From assembly GCF_900109645.1 (NCBI RefSeq), contig NZ_FOBG01000001.1:2276262-2340261 (forward strand): a stretch of DNA of 64,000 nt. Direction: 5' to 3'. The translations under genes were made by a program, and so were the position numbers. Under the pieces are notes generated by a model. The model saw nothing but the letters and a program-made list of their open reading frames with translations. It was not told the origin of the DNA and did not search any database. Below, piece after piece: positions 43,658 through 52,237 of this stretch. The stretch comes from Duganella sp. CF402. Lineage in GTDB: Bacteria > Pseudomonadota > Gammaproteobacteria > Burkholderiales > Burkholderiaceae_D. The number at the start of each line of letters is the position of its first letter. Position 1 is the stretch's first letter.

Positions 43658-44927
43658 CGAATGCTCCTTGGCTTCTGAGGTTAAACAGCCGGAATAACAC
43701 GCCGAGGCGACGCTGCGCCTCGGCCGGTGTAGTCCGGTCGTCCAGAAAATAACGATGTATCTCGGCGATGATGGCGTCGCGGCTGGCCTCATCGGTGGCC
43801 ATGCGGTGCACCAGGCTGGGCGCCTGCACCGCCGCGCCTTGCGCAAAGGTGGTCCACGAAGCGCGCGCGCAGCTATCCATGCGCGCTGGATCTGCGTCGC
43901 GCCGCACCGGCACCGAGCCTTTGAGGAAGTTGTACTCCACCTGCACCGGCGGCGACACCAGCAGGCGCGCCATCTTTTCCTGCGCCGGCATATGGCGATA
44001 TTCGCCGGCAAACATGGTGAAGGTGTCCACGCTGTAGAGATGGTATTTAGAGGTACCGGGCGCCGCGCCGCAGGCGAAGTCCTCGTCCAGCACCATGCCC
44101 ATGTCGCGCAGCTCGGGTTTGGCCCAGTCGCCCATGATCATCATTGCGGCTTCGCGCCGGGCAAACTGGCGCGCCACATCCGGCCACGAACGCTCGTCGA
44201 GCGCACCATTGCTCCATCCCTTGACGGTGCGCAGGCGCTGCAGCGCTTGCGCCGTGCGCTTGTCGGCTGCGGCGGCCGGATCGCGCCTGACGAACAGCTG
44301 GCGATAAAATTCCGGCCCGCTTTCGGCCAGCACCAGGTTTTCAAACAGCGCAGCCACTTGCCACGCCTCGCTGCTCTGCGCCAGCGGTGCAATGCCTGCC
44401 GCCTTCAGCTTTTGCGCGGCCGCTTCGAAATCGGCCCAGCTTTGCGGCGGCGCGATCTTCAGCTGCGCCAGCAAGGCGCGGTTGTAAAACAAAGTATTGA
44501 CGCGATGGATGCCGACCGGCGCCGCCACCACATGCTTGCGGTGCGTGATCAGTGTTTGGATGGTCGGGAACAGCGCGCCGTTCCAGTTGCCGCTGGCGGC
44601 GACGTTGTCGATTTCGAGCAGCAGCCCGAGGTCGGCCCACTCGGCGATCGACACGCCGATCATCTGCGCCACTTCCGGCGCATCGCCGGCCAGCACGCGG
44701 CTCTTCAGCACCTTGCCGGCGCCGAGGCCGGCGCCGCCGGGAATGGCGGCGTCCTTCCATTCGATGCCCTCTTCCGCCGCGCGCGCCGCCAGCGCATTGG
44801 CGGCTTTGCGTTCGGTCGGCGACGTCCACCAGTGCAGGACTTGCAGGGTCGCCGCCGCCTGCGCACTTTGCGCAAGCAAGCAGGCCGCCAACAGGCCGCA
44901 GATGGAACGAACTCGTAACCGGATCAC
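43629..44927 (-). CDS. Extracellular sugar-binding protein linked to a two-component system
   Basis: A 432-residue periplasmic protein of the ABC-type sugar-binding (MalE/UgpB-like) superfamily: LQVLHWWTSPTERKAANALAARAAEEGIEWKDAAIPGGAG, then GIHRVNTLFYNRALLAQLKIAPPQSWADFEAAAQKLKAAG and GDWAKPEL. There is no permease or ATPase gene behind it. Instead, its 3' end overlaps a response regulator gene by 29 bp, suggesting a sensing role. I chose the GTG at 44927 (GGGA 6 nt upstream) since the longer in-frame start would lie in the preceding terminator; a signal peptide (CGLLAACLLAQSAQA) follows. Confidence 0.85.
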   Translation of the reverse strand: MIRLRVRSICGLLAACLLAQSAQAAATLQVLHWWTSPTERKAANALAARAAEEGIEWKDAAIPGGAGLGAGKVLKSRVLAGDAPEVAQMIGVSIAEWADLGLLLEIDNVAASGNWNGALFPTIQTLITHRKHVVAAPVGIHRVNTLFYNRALLAQLKIAPPQSWADFEAAAQKLKAAGIAPLAQSSEAWQVAALFENLVLAESGPEFYRQLFVRRDPAAAADKRTAQALQRLRTVKGWSNGALDERSWPDVARQFARREAAMMIMGDWAKPELRDMGMVLDEDFACGAAPGTSKYHLYSVDTFTMFAGEYRHMPAQEKMARLLVSPPVQVEYNFLKGSVPVRRDADPARMDSCARASWTTFAQGAAVQAPSLVHRMATDEASRDAIIAEIHRYFLDDRTTPAEAQRRLGVLFRLFNLRSQGAFGAQDTDRRR

Positions 44928-44966
44928 TCGGCATCCCAAATGGAAATAATGACACGATTGTAATGG

Positions 44967-45000
44967 AAAAAAGCCCGACGCCATACAGGCAATCGGGCTT
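44967..45000 (-). terminator. Rho-independent terminator of the TonB receptor gene
   Basis: On the minus strand AAGCCCGA (45000-44993) pairs with TCGGGCTT (44978-44971) around a 14-nt loop, with a T-run continuing through 44967. It starts 21 bp after the TonB receptor stop. It separates the uptake operon from the binding protein-regulator-kinase genes, which begin 40 bp further on, though read-through is possible. Confidence 0.85.
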
Positions 45001-45020
45001 GGGAGGCTATGAAATCGCTA

Positions 45021-47624
45021 TCAGAACTTGGCTTTCAGGCCGAGGCTATAGCGCGCGCCATTTTCATACACGCCGACCGGCAAACCGTCGGTGGTATTGG
45101 TGCGGATGACTTCATTCCCGATGTTCACCGCCGTCAGGTACAGCGAGATTTTCGGCGTGACGTCCCAGCTGGCCGACGCATCCCACTGGCCGTAGGCGCT
45201 GGTCACATCCTGGCCGCCTTCATCCAGCGCGCCATACGACTTGGAGCGGTAGTTGTACGACAGCCGCGCGCTGTAGCCGTTCTTCTCCCAGAAGCCGGTG
45301 ATATTGGCCTGGTTGCGCGAATTGCCGATCACATTCAGCTTGCGGCCGGCCGCGTTGGCGCCGGTCTTGGCATCGGTGAAGGTGTAGTTGACGATGGCGC
45401 CGAAGCCGCTGCTGAACGCCTGCTGCCATTGCAGTTCCAGCCCGTTGACCGTGGCGCCATTGTTGGCGTTGTACGGACGGGTGACGGAGCGCGTGACACC
45501 GGCCACGTTCTCGCTGGCGGTCTGGGTATAGATGAAGGTATCGAGTTTTTTGGCGAACACCGTGGCTGACAGCAGCGAGGCATCAGCGTAATACCACTCG
45601 GCGCCGATTTCACCCTGATTGGCGTGGAATGGCTTGAGCAGTGGATTACCTGCGGTGGCGGCGTTGGTAGTACCACTTACCTCGGTGCTGGCGCTCAAAT
45701 CGCTGTAGGTGTTACGCGCCATCACGCGTGCTATCGCGCCGCGCACCAGCAAGTCCTTGCTGACGTTGTAGACCACGTTCAGGTTGGGCAGCACGTCGGT
45801 GTAGCTGCGTTTGACGTCGCCCAGCACGTAGTTGCCCTTACCGCTCAGGTCTTGATACGCCTCGGAGGTCTGGTCGGTCTTGACCACGCGGGCGCCGAAG
45901 TCGCCGCGCCACTGGCCGGTGGCGAAGTCGGCGCGCAGATAGGTGGCGTAGATTTTTTCCTTGATCTTGTAGTATTCACCCTTGGCTTCGGCGTAGGTCA
46001 TGGCCTTGTCGTACATTGGGAAACCCTTGGAGTACGCTAGTCCATCATCCACCCATGCATACTGCGTCAGCGAGCCGGCGGTGGCCGCCTCCTGGCTCAG
46101 CTTCGGCGAGGCGCCGGTCGACAGATCGGCCAGCGAGTACGAGATCCAGCCAGGGCTGCCCGGACCTGCGGTGCCGATGATGCGGCGGTTCTGCACCGTG
46201 GTGTCGCGGAATTTGGCGCCGACCTTGATCGATTTGAAGAAGTCACCGTTCAGGTCCAGCGTCAGGTCGCCCTGTGCGTAGTTCTCCTTGGTCTCCATGC
46301 GGCGGATCCAGTCACGCGCGCTTTGCAGCGTGAGCTTGGACGCGTCGAGCGGGCTGATATCGAGGTATTTGACCTCGTAGGTATCCGGTGCGATGTTGAA
46401 GCTGGTGCGGGTATTCCCGACGAACCAGAAGTTGCGGTCATGGTCGCTGCCGCCCGAGCCCTTGGTGGTGCCGGCCTGGCCGTGGAACTTCCAGTTGTCC
46501 GCATCGTAGGTGCCTTCCAGATCCAGCACTTCCGACTTCACATAGGACTGGCGGAAGATAGGCTCGAACGATACGCCGCCGGTCGGGCCGACGGTGCCGC
46601 CGACCAGCGCCTTGGTGCCGTCCGAGGTGGTGATGAACTTCGGATTGGTGACCTGGATATTGCCCTTGGCATCCGCCAGCCCACCAGCTTCCCACAGGTA
46701 GTTCTGGTTGCTGTTGTCCATGCTCATATCGGAGTTCATGTAGTTCAGCGAGATATCGGTGTTGGCGTTCGGGCGCGCCTGCAAGGTCAGGTTGCCGGTG
46801 GTGCGTTCGCGGTCCTGGCGGAAGATGGCCGAGCCGCCGCCCCACGACGCGTAGGCGCCCGGCGTTACCGCGCCGTTCTGGTCGACGATGTTGTACTTGG
46901 TCGAATCGGTGAAGTTTTCCAGGCCGTCGCGGCGCATGGTGCGTTTCTGTTTGCTGATCGCCAGCAGCGCGCCGAAGGTTTTCTGGTCGTTGGTCCAGCT
47001 GATCAGGCCAGACAGCTGCGGATCGGTTTTCTTCGGCAGCTCGCTGTAGGTCGCCTCCACCGAAGCCTGCGCCACGAAGGATTTCAACTGGAATGGCTTG
47101 CGGGTCTTCACGTTGACCAAGCCGCCGATCGAACCTTCATCCAGATCGGCCGATGGGCTCTTGTAGACGTCGATGCTGCCCACCAGTTCCGAAGCGAGGA
47201 TGTCGTAGTTGAAGCCACGGCTTTGCGAGTCGTTCTTCCACCAGTAGCCAGAGGCCACGGCCTGGCCGTTCAGCTGCGTGAGGTTGAGGTTCTTGTCGGT
47301 GCCGCGCACGAAAATGTCGCGGCCCTCGCCCCAGGTGCGGTCAACTGAAATGCCTGGCACGCGCTGCAGCGAGTCGGCCACGTTCTTGTCTGGGAACTTG
47401 CCCACTTCTTCGGCGGTGACTGTGTCGATCACATTACCCGCATCGCGCTTCTCGGCGAGGTTGCGCTTGAGGCGTTCGCGGATGCCGCGCACTTCCACGG
47501 TATTGGCGTCCGCTGCCGGTGCGGCATCGCTGGTTTGAGCGTAGGCATGCGGGCCGAATGCTCCGCCCAGCGCCAGCGCAATCACGTGAGGTAGTATTTT
47601 TTTCTTCAGTACCGGCTTGTTCAT
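45021..47624 (-). CDS. TonB-dependent receptor for oligosaccharides
   Basis: An 867-residue outer-membrane receptor. The signal peptide (to about residue 30, HAYAQ) is followed by a plug domain: RGIRERLKRNLAEKRDAGNVIDTVTAEEVGKFPDKNVADSLQRVPGISVDRTWGEG. The N-terminal pattern is that of the Caulobacter/Xanthomonas sugar receptors (TIGR01782-like). The barrel ends in the usual aromatic residue (GLKAKF). It follows the ABC ATPase gene by 41 bp and probably imports the same sugar across the outer membrane. The substrate is inferred as chito-oligosaccharide from the neighbouring GH20 gene. Confidence 0.88.
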   Translation of the reverse strand: MNKPVLKKKILPHVIALALGGAFGPHAYAQTSDAAPAADANTVEVRGIRERLKRNLAEKRDAGNVIDTVTAEEVGKFPDKNVADSLQRVPGISVDRTWGEGRDIFVRGTDKNLNLTQLNGQAVASGYWWKNDSQSRGFNYDILASELVGSIDVYKSPSADLDEGSIGGLVNVKTRKPFQLKSFVAQASVEATYSELPKKTDPQLSGLISWTNDQKTFGALLAISKQKRTMRRDGLENFTDSTKYNIVDQNGAVTPGAYASWGGGSAIFRQDRERTTGNLTLQARPNANTDISLNYMNSDMSMDNSNQNYLWEAGGLADAKGNIQVTNPKFITTSDGTKALVGGTVGPTGGVSFEPIFRQSYVKSEVLDLEGTYDADNWKFHGQAGTTKGSGGSDHDRNFWFVGNTRTSFNIAPDTYEVKYLDISPLDASKLTLQSARDWIRRMETKENYAQGDLTLDLNGDFFKSIKVGAKFRDTTVQNRRIIGTAGPGSPGWISYSLADLSTGASPKLSQEAATAGSLTQYAWVDDGLAYSKGFPMYDKAMTYAEAKGEYYKIKEKIYATYLRADFATGQWRGDFGARVVKTDQTSEAYQDLSGKGNYVLGDVKRSYTDVLPNLNVVYNVSKDLLVRGAIARVMARNTYSDLSASTEVSGTTNAATAGNPLLKPFHANQGEIGAEWYYADASLLSATVFAKKLDTFIYTQTASENVAGVTRSVTRPYNANNGATVNGLELQWQQAFSSGFGAIVNYTFTDAKTGANAAGRKLNVIGNSRNQANITGFWEKNGYSARLSYNYRSKSYGALDEGGQDVTSAYGQWDASASWDVTPKISLYLTAVNIGNEVIRTNTTDGLPVGVYENGARYSLGLKAKF

Positions 47625-47665
47625 CCAACTCTCCCTGTTTTTAAATTTAAAGGACTCGTGGCGTG

Positions 47666-48802
<1,137 letters not shown>

Positions 48803-48816
48803 TGCGAGACTTCTCC

Positions 48817-49635
48817 TTATTTCACAGCGCCTGCCGTCAGGCCGCGTATCAGTTGGCGCGAGAACAGCGCATACAGGACCAGCATCGGAATCACCGCCAG
48901 CGACAACGCGGCCAGCACCGAATTCCAGTCCGTGACGTACTGCCCGATAAACTGCTGCACGCCCAGCGTGACAGTCTTGGTGCGGTCAGACGGCGCGAGG
49001 ATCAGCGGGAACCACAGATCGTTCCACGCCGGGATCATGGTGAACACCGCCACCGTCGCAATCGCCGGCCGTATCAGCGGCAGCACCACCTGGAAGAAGA
49101 TGCGCACTTCGCCGACACCATCGCAGCGCGCGGCGTCCTTCAATTCCGCCGGTACCTGCCGCATGAATTCGGACAGGATCATCACCGCCAGCGGCAGTCC
49201 CTGCGCCGTGTACACCAGCACCAGCGCCGTCAGCGTGTTGACCAGATCCAGCTTGACCATCAATTCCAGTATCGACACCGTGCCAAGCCGGATCGGGATC
49301 ATGATGCCGAAGGCGAGGAACAGCATCAGCACGCGATTCCCCTTGAAGCTGTACTCCGACAGCGCCCACGCGGCCATTGCGCCGAACAGCAGGATGCAGA
49401 ACAACGCCGCCAGCGTCACCACCAGGCTATTGCCGAAGTAAAGCAGGAAGTTGGTGCTGGCGAGGACCTTCTGGAAACCGACAAAGGTCAGCGATTCCAT
49501 CGTCGGCAGTGCCAGCGGATCGTCAAAAATCGCCTCGCGGGTCTTGACCGAATTAATCAGGATCAGCGCGATCGGGAACAGCGCCAGCACCGTGTACGCC
49601 ATCAGGGAGGCGTGTACCATCAAGCGGTTCTTCAT
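48817..49635 (-). CDS. ABC sugar permease, MalG type
   Basis: A 272-residue inner-membrane permease with six helices. The EAA loop reads AARCDGVGEVRIFFQVVLPLIRPAIAT, which docks the ATPase. The start overlaps the MalF-like gene stop by four bases (ATGA). One of the two transmembrane subunits of the sugar importer. Confidence 0.93.
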   Translation of the reverse strand: MKNRLMVHASLMAYTVLALFPIALILINSVKTREAIFDDPLALPTMESLTFVGFQKVLASTNFLLYFGNSLVVTLAALFCILLFGAMAAWALSEYSFKGNRVLMLFLAFGIMIPIRLGTVSILELMVKLDLVNTLTALVLVYTAQGLPLAVMILSEFMRQVPAELKDAARCDGVGEVRIFFQVVLPLIRPAIATVAVFTMIPAWNDLWFPLILAPSDRTKTVTLGVQQFIGQYVTDWNSVLAALSLAVIPMLVLYALFSRQLIRGLTAGAVK

Positions 49636-50558
49636 AGCGCGAACCTCGTCAGGCGGCGCTGCACGCCAATAAAGTAAACTCCCACGCCGGCCAGAATCAC
49701 CAGGAACATCAAGGTCGCCACCGCCGACCCGAGGTAGGCGTTGCCAACCTGCGCCTGATAGCCGAAGAAGGTCCGGTAGAACAAGGTGCCCAGAATATCG
49801 GTCGAATAATTTGGTCCCGCCAGCGCGCCCTTGATCGAATAGATCAGATCAAACGCATTAAAGTTGGCCACAAAGGTGAGTATCGTCACAAGGCCCAGAG
49901 TCGGATAAATCAGCGGCAGCTTGATCTGCCAGAAGATGCGCATGGCGCTGGCGCCTTCCACGTGCGCCGCTTCGACGATTTCGTCCGGCACCGCCAGCAG
50001 CGCTGCGTAGATCAGCATCATCGGCATGCCGATGTACTGCCACACCGAGACCATCGAAATCGCCGCCAGTGCGCTCTCTTCCTCGCCCAGCCACGGCGCA
50101 AAGAAATCAGCCAGGCCGGCAAAACCCATCAGCTTTTCGCCTACGCCCCACAGCGGCGACAGGATCAACTGCCAGATAAAGCCGATGATCACTACCGACA
50201 GCAGCGTCGGCAAAAAGATCAGCGTACGGTAGGTGCGTGCGCCGCGCAGCCCTTTCAGGCTGAATAAAGTCGCCAGCAGCAGACCAATCGGATTTTGCAG
50301 CAGCATATGCAGGCAAAAGAACTTGGCGTTGTTGAGCATCGCATTCCAGAAACCGGCCGACCAGTCAGGGTCCAGCAGCACCGTGCGGAAGTTATCGAGG
50401 CCGGCGAAGGCCGCATGGCCGCTGTCGTCGGCGCTGAAAAAGCCCTGCCCCAGCGTCTGCACCAGCGGCAGCGCGCTAAACACGCCGTAGACCAGCAACG
50501 CCGGCGCCAGGAAAAGCAGCAACTGCCAAGGCCGCACCGTATTCACTTCTTGCTTCAA
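49632..50558 (-). CDS. ABC sugar permease, MalF type
   Basis: A 308-residue inner-membrane permease. The N-terminal helix (WQLLLFLAPALLVYGVFSALPLV) and the EAA loop (EAAHVEGASAMRIFWQIKLPLIYPT) are typical of MalF/UgpA-like subunits. I take a TTG at 50558 as start: GGAGG lies 5-6 nt upstream and the next in-frame GTGs lack a ribosome site. It lies after a terminator hairpin behind the binding-protein gene. Confidence 0.88.
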   Translation of the reverse strand: MKQEVNTVRPWQLLLFLAPALLVYGVFSALPLVQTLGQGFFSADDSGHAAFAGLDNFRTVLLDPDWSAGFWNAMLNNAKFFCLHMLLQNPIGLLLATLFSLKGLRGARTYRTLIFLPTLLSVVIIGFIWQLILSPLWGVGEKLMGFAGLADFFAPWLGEEESALAAISMVSVWQYIGMPMMLIYAALLAVPDEIVEAAHVEGASAMRIFWQIKLPLIYPTLGLVTILTFVANFNAFDLIYSIKGALAGPNYSTDILGTLFYRTFFGYQAQVGNAYLGSAVATLMFLVILAGVGVYFIGVQRRLTRFAL

Positions 50559-50577
50559 AACTGCCTCCGGAAAACTG

Positions 50578-50608
50578 AAAAAAAGCCAGCACCGCGCCCG
50601 GCGCTGGC
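50578..50608 (-). terminator. Intra-operon terminator between binding protein and permease genes
   Basis: On the minus strand GCCAGCGCC (50608-50600) pairs with GGTGCTGGC (50593-50585), one G-T pair, around GGGCGC, followed by seven T residues (50584-50578). It sits between the binding-protein stop (50653) and the MalF-type start (50558). Partial termination here would give more binding protein than permease, as in malE-malF of E. coli. Confidence 0.85.
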
Positions 50609-50652
50609 AAACTGGATCACACAAAAATCGAAGGGAGGGACTTAGTGTGACG

Positions 50653-51903
50653 CTACTTTTGCTGTGGTTTGTACCACTTGGCAAAACCGTTTTGCAGCCG
50701 TGCCGCCGCATCCTTCGGCGCCAGCTTGCCGTTCAAGACCTGCGAGTTGATATTCCAAAGTTCACTCTCCATGCTGGGCTGCCCGCGATTGAGCACTTGC
50801 GCGTTGAAGCGGATGGTGGAGGCGCAACTGTTGCGCCACTCCGCCATCTGCTTGGCCACCGGATCACGCACTGAAATCAGGTGATGCGAGAGCGAGAAGA
50901 AGCCCGTCACCCGGTTGGTGTAGATGTCCGCAAACTCCTGCGATCCCACCCAGGCCAGGAACTTGAAAGCGTCGTCCTTGTTGCGGGATTTCTTGTTAAT
51001 GCCGATGCCGATGTCCATGTGATCCGAAATGAAGCAGGCATCGCCCGCCTTGCGTACCGGCGGCGCAAACGCGCCCAGCTCCAGCCCCGGCGTCTGGCTG
51101 AAGTAGGAGATATCCCAGGAGCCGGTCGGATAGATAGCGGCGCGGCCCAGCGAGAACTGGTTCTGGCTGTCGCCGTAGGTTTGCGCACTGGCGCCGCGAC
51201 CGAGGTAAGTACCCATGCGCTGCTCGAATTGCAGGGCCTCGACAAACGGCGCGTCGGTCAACTTGGCCTTGCCGGCAATGAGCGCCTTGCGCCCTTCCTC
51301 GCCGCGCCAGAAATTGGGGCCGATATTGGTATAAACCATTTGGCTCGATTCCCACTGGTCGGCGGTGCCTAGCGCGAGCGGCGTCACGCCGGCCTTCTTC
51401 AGCGTTTCGAGCAAGGTGAAAAACTCGTCCACTGTTTTAGGCGGCTGTACATTGAGCTTCTTGAAGATCTTCTTGTTGTACAAAAAACCGTGGATCACCG
51501 ACGCCACCGGCATGCAGAAAGTGTCCTTGCCGTCGTCGGTTTGCCAGGCGACGGTGGCCGTCGGCGCGAAGTTCTGCATACCCGCCTTGCCGTCCAGCTT
51601 TTCGAGATGGCCTTTTTTGTACAGCGACAGCGACACATCGAACGGACGGCAGGCGATCAAATCGCCGGCGGTGCCGCCGGCCAGTCGCGCGGCCAGGCTG
51701 GAGTCGTACTCGGTCGGCGCGGTCGGTGCGAACTTGACGTCGACGCCCGGATGGTTTTTTTCGAACGCCGGGATCAGCACTTTTTCCCACAGCGTCTTGT
51801 CGTCCACGCGCCAGCTTTCGATCACCAGCGTACCGGCGCGAGCGGCTGTTGCGGAGCACAGGGCGAGCATCAAAGCATGTCGGAGCAAGCGGCGGAGCGG
51901 CAT
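50653..51903 (-). CDS. ABC sugar-binding protein
   Basis: A 416-residue periplasmic protein with signal peptide (LMLALCSATAARA) and the bacterial extracellular solute-binding family 1 pattern: LVIESWRVDDKTLWEKVLIPAFEKNHPGVDVKFAP, then SLYKKGHLEKLDGKAG, GFLYNKKIFKKLNVQPPKTVDEFFTLLETLKKAG and PTGSWDISYF. First gene of the importer operon. It would deliver a mono- or oligosaccharide to the MalF/MalG-type permeases downstream. Confidence 0.92.
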   Translation of the reverse strand: MPLRRLLRHALMLALCSATAARAGTLVIESWRVDDKTLWEKVLIPAFEKNHPGVDVKFAPTAPTEYDSSLAARLAGGTAGDLIACRPFDVSLSLYKKGHLEKLDGKAGMQNFAPTATVAWQTDDGKDTFCMPVASVIHGFLYNKKIFKKLNVQPPKTVDEFFTLLETLKKAGVTPLALGTADQWESSQMVYTNIGPNFWRGEEGRKALIAGKAKLTDAPFVEALQFEQRMGTYLGRGASAQTYGDSQNQFSLGRAAIYPTGSWDISYFSQTPGLELGAFAPPVRKAGDACFISDHMDIGIGINKKSRNKDDAFKFLAWVGSQEFADIYTNRVTGFFSLSHHLISVRDPVAKQMAEWRNSCASTIRFNAQVLNRGQPSMESELWNINSQVLNGKLAPKDAAARLQNGFAKWYKPQQK

Positions 51904-52237
51904 TCGTTAGTCCCTTTCATCACAGCGATGGGACCATCTTAGCTTGCCTTTTACGTAACAGCACCCACGCCACCGCGACAGCTAAGTCATTGAATTTATT
52001 GGAATCGCCTTCTGCCGCGATTACATTTCCTAACGCCGCCGGGTGCAGCCGCGCCGCGCGCTGCAACGCTACGCAAGAAAAGCTTACAAAACTTAACAAA
52101 AAGGTTGGCGGGAGCGTTGTAAAGCAGCGAGTTTAGTAAAGACGAAGAAACTGAGCGTCGTTTTATGGATTCGTTTGACCCTTCAAACATGGCCGGGAAA
52201 TACTGAATTAGCAATAAAACCATAAGGAGACGAAACG
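51904..52237. promoter_or_regulatory. Divergent regulatory region between sugar-importer and TonB receptor genes
   Basis: This 334-bp spacer holds no gene. It is AT-rich towards the right. For the leftward importer operon, a TAAGAT (minus strand) lies near 51940 with an 8-bp palindrome TTACGTAA at 51951-51958 upstream. For the rightward TonB receptor, TTGACC (52175-52180), an 18-bp gap and AATACT (52199-52204) make a plausible promoter. At 52126-52140, GCGAGTTTAGTAAA repeats half of the palindrome found before the LacI gene at 62672-62692. Confidence 0.6.
52175..52204 (+). promoter_or_regulatory. Candidate promoter of the mannan-locus TonB receptor
   Basis: TTGACC at 52175-52180 (five of six consensus positions), 18-bp spacer, AATACT at 52199-52204. 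The half-site GTTTAGTAAA lies about 35 bp upstream of the -35 hexamer. A strong AAGGAG follows at 52224-52229, 8 nt before the ATG. Confidence 0.5.
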
